64,000 nt of DNA, taken from NCBI GenBank assembly GCA_017394865.1, contig JAFPWT010000018.1, positions 1-64,000 on the forward strand, read 5' to 3'. The translations under genes and the position numbers were made by a program. This DNA is from Bacteroidales bacterium (GTDB lineage: Bacteria > Bacteroidota > Bacteroidia > Bacteroidales > F082). Shown here in pieces: positions 18,067 to 28,800 of this stretch (positions are counted from its first letter, which is position 1; each line of letters begins with the position of its first letter). The notes under the pieces are model-generated. The model made no database searches, had not been told where the DNA came from, and worked only from the letters and a program-made list of their open reading frames with translations.

Positions 18067-19257
18067 ATGAAAGTAAAAGCATTTCTTTTAATGGCCGTCA
18101 TGGTTGCTATAGGAGTACGGTCGTATGCTCAGAACCAGATCCTGGGGCAGACTTTGAATCCTAATGTCATCACTACTGCAGTACCGTTTGTGTCCATCTC
18201 GCCGGATGCTCGCGGTGGCTCAATGGGTGATTGCGGTGTGGCTTCGGAAGCCGATGTCTACAGCATGCATTACAACCCGGCCAAATATACCTTCATGGAC
18301 CAGAAGATGAGCATTGGTTTGGGTTACAGCCCCTGGCTGCGTAATTTGGTGCCTGACATGAATCTGGCTTATCTGGCCTTCGGCATGAAACTGAACAAGG
18401 AGTCAGCCATCGGTGCCACGTTGCGCTATTTCAGCTGCGGTGATATCACTTTCACTGATGCCAGTGGCGTTTCGCAGGGTACCTATAGACCCAATGAGTG
18501 GGCTATCGATGCTACCTATTCCAGAATGCTGACGGAGTACCTCTCTGGTGCTGTTGCGGGTCGTTTCATCTATTCCAACCTCACGCAGGGTGTCACCGAA
18601 GGCTCTTCGGTGGGTTGGTCGGTAGCTGCCGATGTGGCCGTTTATTACAAGCGTCCTGTGGAATGGTTCAACGATATGGATGCCGACTTCGCTTGGGGTA
18701 TTTGCATCAACAATATCGGTTCCAAGGTGAGCTATGACAACACTAGCATCGACAAGGATTTCATCCCCACCACGCTGCGTTTGGGCCCCAGCTTGAAGCT
18801 GCAGCTCGATGAGTACAACTCGCTGGCCTTCATGGTCGATGTCACCAAACTCTTGGTTCCCACTCCGCCTACCTACCGCAACGACTCTATCATCTACGGT
18901 TATTCTGACAACGTTTCTGTACCTGTGGGTATTCTCCAATCGTTCTATGATGCTCCCGGCTATTCGTTCAACGATCAGGGCGAGCGTGTTGGCAAGGGCG
19001 CTTTCTACGAAGAACTTTGCGAATATAACGTTGGTGTCGGTGTGGAATACTGGTACAACAATGTGTTTGCCGTTCGCGGCGGTTATTTCAACGAGACCGC
19101 TCTGAAGGGCAACCGTAAGTATATTACTTTGGGTGCCGCTTTGAAATACAATGTTTTCGGTCTTGATGTCTCTTATCTTGTGCCGGTCAACGGAACAGTG
19201 GGTACCAATCCTTTGGAGAACACTTTAAGATTTAACCTTACTTACGATTTGAAATAA
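18067..19257 (+). CDS. porV: Type IX secretion outer-membrane shuttle protein PorV (LptO)
   Basis: 396 aa with a signal peptide ending YAQ. The N-terminal region VPFVSISPDARGGSMGDCGVAS and SMHYNPAKYTFMD is the PorV hallmark of the FadL-like 14-strand barrel family. The protein ends FNLTYDLK, as expected for a barrel. PorV accepts T9SS cargo at the SprA/Sov translocon by binding the C-terminal signal, and delivers it to the PorU sortase in the attachment complex. The gene follows the two sortase genes with an 78-bp gap that carries its own promoter. Confidence 0.93.
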   Translation: MKVKAFLLMAVMVAIGVRSYAQNQILGQTLNPNVITTAVPFVSISPDARGGSMGDCGVASEADVYSMHYNPAKYTFMDQKMSIGLGYSPWLRNLVPDMNLAYLAFGMKLNKESAIGATLRYFSCGDITFTDASGVSQGTYRPNEWAIDATYSRMLTEYLSGAVAGRFIYSNLTQGVTEGSSVGWSVAADVAVYYKRPVEWFNDMDADFAWGICINNIGSKVSYDNTSIDKDFIPTTLRLGPSLKLQLDEYNSLAFMVDVTKLLVPTPPTYRNDSIIYGYSDNVSVPVGILQSFYDAPGYSFNDQGERVGKGAFYEELCEYNVGVGVEYWYNNVFAVRGGYFNETALKGNRKYITLGAALKYNVFGLDVSYLVPVNGTVGTNPLENTLRFNLTYDLK

Positions 19258-19280
19258 TCGTTCATTAAGCCTATGAAAAG

Positions 19281-19312
19281 AGAGAGGCGGCCTCGTTTGA
19301 GGTCGCCTCTCT
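19281..19312. terminator. Bidirectional terminator between porV and the C25 protease gene
   Basis: A 14-bp stem, AGAGAGGCGGCCTC with GAGGTCGCCTCTCT, has one wobble or mismatch around a GTTT loop. On the minus strand it is followed by CTCTTTTC, giving the better T-rich tail in that direction. Confidence 0.7.
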
Positions 19313-19322
19313 TCGTTGTTAG

Positions 19323-19347
19323 GAGTTAGGGGTTGAACCCCTAACTC
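19323..19347. repeat. Palindromic element abutting the stop codon of the C25 protease gene
   Basis: GAGTTAGGGGTT and AACCCCTAACTC form a perfect 11-12-bp stem with almost no loop. It ends one base before the TAA of the minus-strand gene at 19348. A proper terminator already lies beside it, so this looks like a dispersed gene-end repeat. Confidence 0.65.
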
Positions 19348-22300
19348 TTACTTCACATAGAGCTTCTTCACCACTGCACCCTGGTTGGTGATGATCTTCA
19401 CCAAGTAGCTGCCAGCGGGATACTGCGACATGTCGATGCTGAGCTGGTCGGCATTGACGTCCTTGTCGTAGACCATCTGGCCTACAGTGCTGTAGATGCT
19501 GATGCGGGTCATGCCCTCGCACACGACGTTGACCTTGTCGGAGGTCGGGTTCGGGAAGAGCTTGGTGTTGGCTTCCAACTCATCCACGCCGGTGGAGTTC
19601 TTCACGATGATGGCGAGAGTTCCTTCCATGTCGTTGCAATCCGACAGCGGAGTTGCGGTGAGGGTGACGTTGCCTTTGAAGGCCTGGTTCCACACGACAT
19701 CGACGCTCTTGTCATCGTTGGCAACTTCGATGGTGCCGGCTTCAGCGGGGCTGAGGCTGTAGTTGACAGCAAGACCATTGGTGATAGTGTAAGTGCTGGT
19801 GGGTGTGATGCGGGCATCCAGCTCGGTGTCGCCACTGATCTCAGGTGCTACGTTGGTGGGAACCACAATTACGGAGAGGGTGATGTCCAGAGCGTTTTCG
19901 CATTCGCCACCGCAGCCAGAGGCTAAGGTGGTGATCTTCGTCAGGTGGATCTCGGTACTCTCGGTGGGCGTGATTTCAAAGGTGTAGCTTGTGCCGTCGA
20001 TTTGGATAGTCTCGATTCCTTCGCCTTCGATGGTGTAATTGGGGATCATGGTGTCGCCACCGGTGGCAGCGAACTCAAACGTGGCGGTCTCGCCTTCGCA
20101 GATTTCGACGTTGGTGTTGGCCACAGTGAGGTTCGGAGTCTCAAGGATGGTGATGCCCAAGCTCATGTTCGGGTCGATTTCGCATGAGCCGTTGCTCAGG
20201 TGGTGGAAATGGAAGGTGTAGGAGCCAGGCTCGAGGTCTGCTGTAGGCAGCGTCAGAGGCTGGCCTTCCGTCAGGGTGATGGTCTCCTCGTTGACTTCCA
20301 TGGTCATCTGTCCATCGACATAACCGCTGAGGGATGCAAAGCCGACTTCGAAGTCCTGACCTTGGCAAGTCGTGATGATGCAGTTGGGCAGCGGCATATC
20401 CATGAAAGGTGCCGGGTTCATCACGAACGGATATTCTAAGGTGACAGGGCCGCAGCCTGCTGAGGTGGCGGTGGCCAACAGGGTTACACTACCGGCTTCG
20501 ATATCTTCGGCGCTCGGGGTATAGGTGGTAACCAGCTCATTGGCGTTCTCGAATTCTCCAGTACCGGTGGTGGTCCAGAGGAATGAGGCGTATTCACCTT
20601 CAACCTCAACGGCGATGCCTTGTGGCTCGCTGATGCCGCAGTATTCCAAAGCTACGAAGCTGGGAGATGTGGTGACGCTGACTGGGCTATGGAAAGTGAG
20701 GTCCATATCATCAGTGATGGTCTGGGTGCCTTTGGTGGCGGTGATGGTCAGTGTGACGGAGCCGTTGGCGATGTCTTGTGCACCAGGAGTGTAAACCGGG
20801 TTCATGATGGTGGCATCGTCGAAGGTGCCGTCGCCGGCAGTGGTCCAAGTTAAGGACTCGTAGTTGACGGCGTAGCCGAGGATTTGTGCGGGTTCGTCCA
20901 TACATGCGTCGATATCGAGGCCTGCGCTGGCGGCAAGGTTCAAGTCACGAGGCAGGATCACAAAGTCGATCCAAGCACAGTCGCTGCCGTTGGAGACGCT
21001 ACCGTCTTTCTTATATTTCCACTTGAATGTGTGGTTGCCGGCCAATACATAGTATTGCGCCCTGGTCCAATCGACGTTGCCAGACCAGTTGGCCTTCTCT
21101 TGGTTGTCGACGTAGAAGTAGAGTTTGTCGTAGCCGCTTTCTGACGACACCTTATAATAGAAGGCAATGCTGTCGTTTTCTCCGACTTGGAAAGTGAGGG
21201 TTACCTCGGTTTCGGCGCTGTGGTTGATGGCACCTGATTTCAGGCACTTGGCACCTTCATAATGTTCGTCAGTGCAGAAGGTCCAAGGCATGCTGGAATT
21301 GTTGGTCCACATGTCTGGATCGAGGGTGCCTAACTCGAAGTCTTCGACGTTGAGGCCGATCTTTGAGACGAAGTCTTTCGAATCGGTGTAGACGCCGGAG
21401 ACCACGTCAAGGGTGTATTCAGCGGCATAGCCCGACGGGGCACTGCCGACGTAGATTTCGTATTGGTAGTCTACGCCTGAGTTGGCGGGGATACTGCTGA
21501 GGGTTTGTTCAGACGTACCCAGGTTTTGCATGAAGACGTTGTTGATGGCGAGGTTGGCGGTGGCTTCATGAGAGTCGGCGTTGCCTTTGTTGTTGACGAC
21601 GAAGGAGAGCTTCACGGTCTCACCTGGGTCAAGGCGGCCGTTGCCGTTGCCGTTGATTTCGCGGATGCCCACGTTGCCGATTTCGATTACGGGGGCGTAA
21701 GCCTTCATGTTGATATGGTTCTCATAGGTGTCAGAACCGCTGGTGATGGTCACAATGAACTCGATGGAGGTCTTGTTGGGCACCTCGTCGGAAAGGCTGA
21801 AGGCAAAGGCGTTTTCGAGGTCTGTGGTGACGTTGGAGGCGATGGCGCTGAAGTCGACCGTGCCATTGGTGATGGTGACGTATTCCGACTCGGTGGTCAG
21901 CGTGGCAGTACCTGCCGGGGCTTGGGTGTTACCCACGTTTTTCAGGACGAGGTTGAAGCCGGCGTCTTCTCCGAAGTTGAGTTGTGCGGCTTGGTTGGAG
22001 AGGGTGTATTCGTTGATGATGATGTAGGGACCGTCGGCGGGGATGACATCGATGTCAGCCTCATAGCGGAGGTAGTTCTGTCCGGTGACGGTGAGATGCA
22101 GAATGGTGGGAGGGACCTGTGCGGGGATCTCAAGATTCTGTACGCTACCCGTTGCTTGGGCCACGGTCACGATTTCCATGTTGGCGCCTTCGCCTTTGGT
22201 GAGGGCGATGGTGGCACCTTCAGGAGCGGTGATTTGGAAGGTGTTCAGTCCAGCGAGTTGCACGTTCTGGTGGTTGACTTCCATGGTCTGAGGCACCTGG

Positions 22301-24228
22301 GTGAAGATGCGTAGGAAGGCATCGCAGTGGGCAGTAAACATGGTGTAGGTGATGTCTTTCGAGTCGGGGTTGGAAGGCCAGGAACTCTGGGCGAGGAAGT
22401 ACTTGCCAGCCACGTTGCCGAAAGCAGGCATCCAGTTGCCGGTGTTATCGGCATATGGGCCATAGTCGGGCATGAAGTCGCCGTCGAAGAGGTCGTAGAC
22501 ACCCCATACGTATGCATCGTTGACGAACGAGTAAGATACCTCAGTCGGGCTGAGCACGCCGACGGCACCAGCGTTTTCACCGTTGTAGGTGCGGCGCATC
22601 CATTTCTCGGTGAAGCAGTTGCCATTCGAGCCAGTGTAGTTGAACATACCTGTCTGGCAGTTGATGGACATCACGAAGGGCAACTTGCCCACGTTGTTCA
22701 GCTGATCGATGTGTTGGTTGCGCACTGCAGGCTCACCCCATCCTTCGTCCAGACCGTGGTCGCGGTGCTGTACCCAGAAGGTTCCATTGTTGACGGCTTG
22801 CACCACTTGTTCAGGAGTGCCACCGGTCCAACCACCCATTTCAGAGGGGGTGGCGGGGATATAGTTCGTTCCCGTGGGGCCGAAGTAGCTGACCACCATG
22901 GAAGTGTTCTGGTTCGATGACCAGGAGTTACCTGGAGTACCTGAATAGATGCAGTTGATACGTTGCGGGGTGTAACCGTGGTTGCGCATGTAACCGCCGA
23001 AGACTTCGGAACAGATCTGGAACCAACGTTCATTCTGCCATCCCAAAGCAGTGATGGGACTGCCGTAGAAGTCGGCATCCATGTTCGGGGAGGTCTCATA
23101 GTCGATCTGCTTGCCGACGAAGACAGGAAGCTCAGCGGCATTCTGTGCCACCAGACGTGAGAACACCATGTCGGGCAAGTTGTCGTTGCCCACGGCATCG
23201 GCGTAGAAGTTGTCGGTGATACAGGTGTTGCTGTAGGGGTGGCTGGTGGTTTCAGCCGGGATACCCAGGCTCATGTTGGTGTTGTGGTCACCGAGCATAC
23301 ACACGGCCACAGGAGCGATTGTCCAAGTATTGTAGGCATTGTGGAACCACTGCTTCATGGCGGTGGTGCTGTTGGCAGGCATTTCATCGAGACGGTAGAC
23401 CTCGGTGAGGATACCTTGCTTCATGCGGAAATCCTTCAGCTGTTGAGCGTAAGGAGCCCAGTCGTCGTTGTTGGGAGTGATGATAAGGTACTCAGCGCCA
23501 TCGGCACCGTCGCGGAGCCACTGCTGCATACGGGCTTCATAGTCGATCACCGGCAACTGATCGTAGTTCATCAGCTCAGCGGCGAGGATGGGATCCCAGT
23601 AGGGGGAACGTAGACGGTCTTCGCCAAAATGGCCACTGCCGCCTTCATAGCTGAGCGAAAGCTCGATGTCGGTGAAAACCACCAGTTCCTTGGTCACAGG
23701 GTTGTACTGGAAGGGGGTGATGGACACGGTGACGGCATCGACACCACGGATGTACGACTTGCTGGCAATGAAAGGATTCTCGGGATAGAAGGCATCCTTG
23801 CTGTAAACCTTCATGTCCTTCACGTAATTCATGTCAGGCTCTTCGTTCTCCATCTGGATGCGCAGGGCAGGAGCGATGTTCACGTTCTTGATGACCTGAC
23901 GTTCGGCACGGACCACATTCAGTGTGGCGGTGGAACCTTGCGGGATGGCCATCATACGGCTCTCGGTAGGCAGGTTGGGGCTGCCAGCCGTGTTGGGAAG
24001 CACGATGCCTTTGATCGAGATCTCCGACATCTCTTCTCCGCGGTAGTTCAACTGGTCGAGCGTGAAACTCCCCAGTTCGTAGCTGATACGCATCCCATCA
24101 CGGGTCTTCTCAGTCAGCGAGAAACCCTGCTGTCCTCTGACAGGATAGGTGTACGTCTGTGCCATGGCAATGTTGGCGGTCAGCGCCAAAATGGCAATAG
24201 CAACAAGTTTAGTAAAATACCTTTTCAT
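19348..24228 (-). CDS. Secreted gingipain-like C25 cysteine protease with adhesin domains and T9SS sorting domain
   Basis: 1626 aa. The signal peptide ends AMAQ. A gingipain-type propeptide region covers about residues 25-215 and the C25 catalytic domain about 240-640. His491 (QHRDHGLDEGW) and Cys524 (SINCQTGMF) are 33 residues apart, the spacing of His211/Cys244 in RgpB. Immunoglobulin-like and CARDB-like regions follow. A jelly-roll module of the cleaved-adhesin type (FELGTLDPDMW onward) starts near 960, and two related repeats sharing W-T-T-x-G-x-G-x-F and YTPxAxDI lie near 1100-1270. The T9SS type A sorting domain (LFPNPTSDKVNV ... VVKKLYVK) covers about 1555-1626. It is an expected cargo of the PorU/PorV machinery next door. 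Peptide specificity cannot be read from the sequence. Confidence 0.88.
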   Translation of the reverse strand: MKRYFTKLVAIAILALTANIAMAQTYTYPVRGQQGFSLTEKTRDGMRISYELGSFTLDQLNYRGEEMSEISIKGIVLPNTAGSPNLPTESRMMAIPQGSTATLNVVRAERQVIKNVNIAPALRIQMENEEPDMNYVKDMKVYSKDAFYPENPFIASKSYIRGVDAVTVSITPFQYNPVTKELVVFTDIELSLSYEGGSGHFGEDRLRSPYWDPILAAELMNYDQLPVIDYEARMQQWLRDGADGAEYLIITPNNDDWAPYAQQLKDFRMKQGILTEVYRLDEMPANSTTAMKQWFHNAYNTWTIAPVAVCMLGDHNTNMSLGIPAETTSHPYSNTCITDNFYADAVGNDNLPDMVFSRLVAQNAAELPVFVGKQIDYETSPNMDADFYGSPITALGWQNERWFQICSEVFGGYMRNHGYTPQRINCIYSGTPGNSWSSNQNTSMVVSYFGPTGTNYIPATPSEMGGWTGGTPEQVVQAVNNGTFWVQHRDHGLDEGWGEPAVRNQHIDQLNNVGKLPFVMSINCQTGMFNYTGSNGNCFTEKWMRRTYNGENAGAVGVLSPTEVSYSFVNDAYVWGVYDLFDGDFMPDYGPYADNTGNWMPAFGNVAGKYFLAQSSWPSNPDSKDITYTMFTAHCDAFLRIFTQVPQTMEVNHQNVQLAGLNTFQITAPEGATIALTKGEGANMEIVTVAQATGSVQNLEIPAQVPPTILHLTVTGQNYLRYEADIDVIPADGPYIIINEYTLSNQAAQLNFGEDAGFNLVLKNVGNTQAPAGTATLTTESEYVTITNGTVDFSAIASNVTTDLENAFAFSLSDEVPNKTSIEFIVTITSGSDTYENHINMKAYAPVIEIGNVGIREINGNGNGRLDPGETVKLSFVVNNKGNADSHEATANLAINNVFMQNLGTSEQTLSSIPANSGVDYQYEIYVGSAPSGYAAEYTLDVVSGVYTDSKDFVSKIGLNVEDFELGTLDPDMWTNNSSMPWTFCTDEHYEGAKCLKSGAINHSAETEVTLTFQVGENDSIAFYYKVSSESGYDKLYFYVDNQEKANWSGNVDWTRAQYYVLAGNHTFKWKYKKDGSVSNGSDCAWIDFVILPRDLNLAASAGLDIDACMDEPAQILGYAVNYESLTWTTAGDGTFDDATIMNPVYTPGAQDIANGSVTLTITATKGTQTITDDMDLTFHSPVSVTTSPSFVALEYCGISEPQGIAVEVEGEYASFLWTTTGTGEFENANELVTTYTPSAEDIEAGSVTLLATATSAGCGPVTLEYPFVMNPAPFMDMPLPNCIITTCQGQDFEVGFASLSGYVDGQMTMEVNEETITLTEGQPLTLPTADLEPGSYTFHFHHLSNGSCEIDPNMSLGITILETPNLTVANTNVEICEGETATFEFAATGGDTMIPNYTIEGEGIETIQIDGTSYTFEITPTESTEIHLTKITTLASGCGGECENALDITLSVIVVPTNVAPEISGDTELDARITPTSTYTITNGLAVNYSLSPAEAGTIEVANDDKSVDVVWNQAFKGNVTLTATPLSDCNDMEGTLAIIVKNSTGVDELEANTKLFPNPTSDKVNVVCEGMTRISIYSTVGQMVYDKDVNADQLSIDMSQYPAGSYLVKIITNQGAVVKKLYVK

Positions 24229-24257
24229 ACTTTTATTAAATTAGATTAAAAAATATA

Positions 24258-25109
24258 TTATTTTCTAAAATTATAACATGCGTCATGAAGGATTTTCTTT
24301 ATGGGGTATACGATGGAGAAGGTGACCTCCACATCGTTGGCGAAGACACAAGGGCCTTGGTTTTCGAAAGGCCACTTCCAGGCTTCTTCAGTAGGCTTGG
24401 TCAGGTTCATTAGTCCGCGGTTGTAAGCGGCGTCGAATTTAAGGATGATGGCGGAGTTCTCGAATCGGATATTGGTCATCAGTCCAATACCAGCCACGGC
24501 GCCGATGTTGATGTCAGGATTGAAGTCTTCTATTTTTTCCGGGAGTGGGTCTTCACCCGTAGGACCGTCGAATCTTCTGGTGATGGCGTTCACGTCACGG
24601 TTCATGGTGAAGCTAAACAGATCAAAGTTGAATCCCAACGGGATGTCGACTTCGGGGCCGAAGAAAACATAGGGAACCACTTTGTCGTCCTTGACCATGC
24701 CTTTAAAATAGTAGGTGATCGGGATGCGCACTGCCGCCACGTTGTAGGCCACTTCGTATTGAGTCTTTAAGATTCCGTCCTGTGTAAGTGAAATCTGGTA
24801 GGGCTTCTCATTGTGCATCTTGGTGCCTTTCTGGGCAAAGGTTGCTTCCAGCGCTACCGACAATTTGCCGAAGTTTCGCTCGCCGGTGATGCCGACCAGA
24901 TAACCGAAGTTGCCGTCGTAGGTGGTCTCTCTCAGATCAGTTTTCGACATGTAGCTCCATGGGCAGCCTAACTTCAGCGCGATGTTATAGTTGCTGAAGC
25001 CCAATATCGACTGATGGGACGATTTCAACGGCTTGCGGAATTGCCGCTGGGCATACGCCCCGCTGCAGAGTAAGGTGAGCAAAAGACCGATGAGGAGCGT
25101 TCGTTTCAT
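24258..25109 (-). CDS. PorT-family outer-membrane beta-barrel protein
   Basis: 283 aa from ATG 25109, one base after the upstream stop. An alternative ATG at 25130 would overlap the upstream gene and add MKIGINN before the signal peptide. The signal peptide ends GAYAQ. Alternating beta-strand patterns such as NYNIALKLGCPWSY, YLVGITGERNFGKLSVALEATF and IRFENSAIILKFDAAYNRG resemble the outer-membrane beta-barrel (PorT-like) family. It is not close to Porphyromonas PorT itself. It is sandwiched between a lipoprotein and a C25 protease in an apparent four-gene transcription unit, so a role in surface display or attachment of the neighbours is possible but unproven. Confidence 0.72.
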   Translation of the reverse strand: MKRTLLIGLLLTLLCSGAYAQRQFRKPLKSSHQSILGFSNYNIALKLGCPWSYMSKTDLRETTYDGNFGYLVGITGERNFGKLSVALEATFAQKGTKMHNEKPYQISLTQDGILKTQYEVAYNVAAVRIPITYYFKGMVKDDKVVPYVFFGPEVDIPLGFNFDLFSFTMNRDVNAITRRFDGPTGEDPLPEKIEDFNPDINIGAVAGIGLMTNIRFENSAIILKFDAAYNRGLMNLTKPTEEAWKWPFENQGPCVFANDVEVTFSIVYPIKKILHDACYNFRK

Positions 25110-25110
25110 A

Positions 25111-25824
25111 TTATTGATCCCAATCTTCAACAGGCGACAGTTCTGAGTGTGTTTTTATTTCGATGGTGCCTTCAGCGTATGAAGGGATAGTGGGGCGTTC
25201 CCTGTATTTGAGAATCTTCTTGCCGATCCGGTAGTCTTTGATGCCGACGAACTGGTCGTTGTCGTCGTAGACCACGGTGCCGGAGAAGATGATGGCATTG
25301 GTGGGGTGGCCCGCTCCTTCTTCTTGAAGCACTTCTTCGTAATATGCAGTAAAGCGATGGGTGTTCTCATCGCCGATGACGTATACGGTGTCTTTTTCGC
25401 GGGTATATGTATCGTTGAAGGAGTCGGAGGTCATAATCTTGTGGCTTGAGATATTCTCCACGTGATTATAGAAATGATGGTGATTGACCGACGGATCGTA
25501 GGTCGGGGGATCGGTATGGGATTGGATGGGCGGTTGGGTGGGATCGACGTTGAAGATAAAGCGTATGCAGGTGTCGTAGTCCATGCCTCTCACTTTGAAG
25601 CTGAAGCCCTCAAGGCTGGGTGGGGTATGGCCGAAGTGGATGTACTCCTCGCCGAAAGCATCAACGAGATCCTGGTCAATGAGGATGTGCTCATTTTCAT
25701 CGAAACCGTGGATGAAGACGATGTGCTGCGGGTCGTGTATGTTGACTTCGATGCCCGTTTTCGAGCATGAGGCCATCATGACGAGGCTTAGGAAAATAAC
25801 CGGGATGAGCTGCGTTTTCTTCAT
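25111..25824 (-). CDS. Hypothetical lipoprotein
   Basis: 237 aa. The signal peptide has a lipobox ending MMASC, so it is a predicted lipoprotein. The rest is hydrophilic, with a His/Pro-rich stretch near residues 95-120 (TDPPTYDPSVNHHHFYNH). No domain is recognised. It starts 1 bp after the stop of the giant T9SS cargo gene and ends 1 bp before the beta-barrel gene. The three very tightly packed genes suggest a surface complex. The C-terminal part (DYRIGKKILKYRERPTIPS) gives no functional clue. Confidence 0.8.
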   Translation of the reverse strand: MKKTQLIPVIFLSLVMMASCSKTGIEVNIHDPQHIVFIHGFDENEHILIDQDLVDAFGEEYIHFGHTPPSLEGFSFKVRGMDYDTCIRFIFNVDPTQPPIQSHTDPPTYDPSVNHHHFYNHVENISSHKIMTSDSFNDTYTREKDTVYVIGDENTHRFTAYYEEVLQEEGAGHPTNAIIFSGTVVYDDNDQFVGIKDYRIGKKILKYRERPTIPSYAEGTIEIKTHSELSPVEDWDQ

Positions 25825-25825
25825 G

Positions 25826-28800
25826 TTAGTCGATGATAATCACTTTTTTCGTCAGGGAGCCTTTCTTATTGATGATATTGAAGAAGTATACGCCTGGGGA
25901 TAGTTTATCCGATTGGTAGGTGTAGGTCTGATGTCCGAATCCGTTGTGGAGCGTGAGCTGATCGACCAATGTGCCTGCGATGTCGTAAACCTTGATGGTG
26001 GTTTCACCCATTAGGTTGTCGAACGAAAGCGTCATGTTGCCGTCGTTGGGGTTGGGGAAGATGTCGACGGTGCAGGGATCGATGGTCTCGTTGACGCCGT
26101 GGTAGCCGCAGTGGATCCAGATGTCTTTTTCATCGCCGCCGCATTCACACTCGCCAGTGCTCTGGGTCTTGACGTTAAGTCTGATGGAATCCCTCTCGAA
26201 GGTGTAGATGTAGAGGTAGCATTTGTCGTCGGTGTTGTTCAGCCCGAAGGGGAGAACCTCCCATTTGTTGAACGGGTTCCCTTCGCTGTCGAACAGCCTC
26301 CATTCAGTGTGATGGGTCGACTTCGGATGCGTCTCGATTTGGTATTGCTCAATGGTGTATTGGAACTCCGAACCGCCTACGACCCAGTGGTTGCCGATGA
26401 TGGTCTCGAAAGTGGGCGAGTAGTCGAGTTGTAGCTTCAAGGTAACGATGGAGTCGCAGCCGAGGTGGGTTTCGATGGTCTTGGTGTAGTCGTCTTGTTC
26501 TGTAAGGACATAGGTCTCGTTGTTCCATCCGAATTGCCAGGAGTACTGGTCGCATTGGTTGCGGACTTCGATGGTGTCGTAATCGGTGTAGTTGACGGTA
26601 AGGTCGAGCACAAAGGTGCTGTCACACACATATTGGGAGTTATTGCCGATGTAGCTGTCAAATGACGCGCGGATGTTGTGGTTGGTGGTAGTGTAACGTT
26701 GTCCGTTGACGGGCCACACATATTCGTCGCATTGGGTCAGCGTTTCGTGATGGTAGAACTCCTGATGGAACTTGAGGTTCAAACGGTATTTGATGTCGCA
26801 TCCGCCTTGGGGATCGGGGAGGATGATCTCGTCGTAGGTATCCTCGGTGTAAGTTTGTCCGGTCTTATCCCAGTAGTAGGAAGGTGAGCCGTCGTAGGTA
26901 TAGCATTCGTATTGGTTTTGGACGGGGGGCATCTGGTAGGGACCTACGGAGAGAACGAGTTTTTCCACCTTCAGGCAGCCGTGGTTGTCGATGGTGTCGA
27001 AGTAGGCGATGTCGCCGTCATGGTTGTATTCCACTCCGTGGAAGTTATAGGTCTGCGAGGTGCAAATGGTGGGGTCGACGATAGTGGTGTCGTTGGGTGG
27101 GTATACGGTGAGGTCGAGCCATACGATGCTGTCGCAGCCATGGGTGGTATGGAGGTTGACGGGATGCAAGCCTGTAGTGTTGAAATACTGACCGTGGAAA
27201 TTAAAGCTGTAACCGGGACAGATATATTCGGTGGTGGTATGTGCGTTGTCGTAGGAGGGGTAGTGGCGCAGGTGGAGGGTGATGACCTTCTCGCAGCCTT
27301 GTGAGGTGGTGGTATTGTAATCATAGTCGCCCACATCACTGTATTCTGTGCCGTAAAAGTTGTAGCTATCGCCGGGGCAAATGTATTGGGTGACCTCGGT
27401 GTATTCGGGCTGGTTGACAGTAACGGTAGTGCTGACTTGTTGGTTGGTGTAGCCGTCGCTAACGTTGCAGGTGTAGGTTGTCGTTGTTACAGGTGAGGCT
27501 GTTGGGCTTGCAATCAAGGGGTTGCTGAGTCCTGTGGAAGGGCTCCATGAATAGGAGTAGTTGTTGGCGTTGCCGCCCACGGCGATGGCGTTGAGCTGTG
27601 TGGTCTCGCCGCGGCAGATGCTGCTAGGTGTGGCGCTGGCGCTGGCGGTCATGTTGGAACCTTGTACGGATACGATGACTTGAGCCGTACTGCTGCAGCC
27701 GCCTTGGGGCTGGGTCACGGTGACGGTAAAGGTGGTGCTCTCGGTCAGTCCGATGGTTTGTGGGTTCTGAAGGTTGGCGTTGACTAGTTTGTTGGCAGGT
27801 TCCCAATGGTAGTTGAAGGATCCTGTGCCGCCGCTACCGTGGAGTTGTGTGGTACCACCGTATTGTACCACTGAGTTGGTGGCTGTGGCGCTGGCCACAG
27901 GTGTTTGGTAAACGATGACGTTTTGGGTCTTGGTGCTAGTGCATGTGCCATTGCCACAGGAGGCTGTGAGGGTGACAGTGTAGTTGCCAGCTTCGGCGTA
28001 GGGGTGGGAAGGACTGGTCTGGTTTGAGGTTTGTCCGTCACCGAAGTCCCAAAGGTAGCTCATGTTTTGGTTGGAGGGGTTGCTGGTGGAGCTGTTGGTG
28101 AACTGGGTGTTCTCGCCTTTGCACACCGAGGTGGCGGTGAAGTTGGCGGTAGGTTTCGGATAAACCTGTACCTCTGCAGGGGCGCTGTTGGTCTGGCCGT
28201 TTAAGGTGATGGTGCAGGTGTAGGTGCCTGCCATAGCCATGGTGCAATTGGGACGGGTCACCGTATGACCAGAGGCGGTCCAACCGCCAGGTCCTGACCA
28301 AGTGTAGGTGGCGCCTTGCTGGGCGTTGCCGGAGAGGGTGATGGTCTCACCTACGCAGTACGGCCCACCGGGGTCGACCAAGGGAGGAAGGATTCCGCAG
28401 TCGGTGGTGCCACTGCCGCTGGTTTTACTAAAGTTGATGTTGCAGGTGTGGTTGGAAAAGTTGGTAATGACCAGAATGTAGTATTGGCCGGTTTGTGCTG
28501 ATGAAGGAATCTGACAGGTCTCTGTTGGAGCGGAACTGTAGCTGCAAGAGACTCTCTTGTTGATGGTGAGACCGCCAGGGCACGGCGAAACGGGATCATC
28601 GAAAGGACCCCAGCAGCAGAAGTCGATATCTTCACTGGGGGTGCTATACATGTAGATATTGATATTGCCGGGGGTGCCTATTCTCATATAGTACCATGCC
28701 GGGTTGGGTGTGGTGTGCAAACAATCGTAGTTGGGACCGGGTTCACCACTGCCTGCATTCACTCCAGCAGGGAACTGGTACATGCCGTTGTCGGTGCAGA

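Noticed and set aside
20500-21000. Possible tandem DNA repeat in the C25 protease gene
   Set aside because: The two Ig-like modules are similar in protein pattern but clearly diverged in DNA. They are domain duplications, not a DNA repeat array.
21505-22314. Plus-strand frame opposite the C25 protease
   Set aside because: Its composition (Val/Gly/Asp rich) mirrors the codon bias of the protease gene. It is an antisense shadow.
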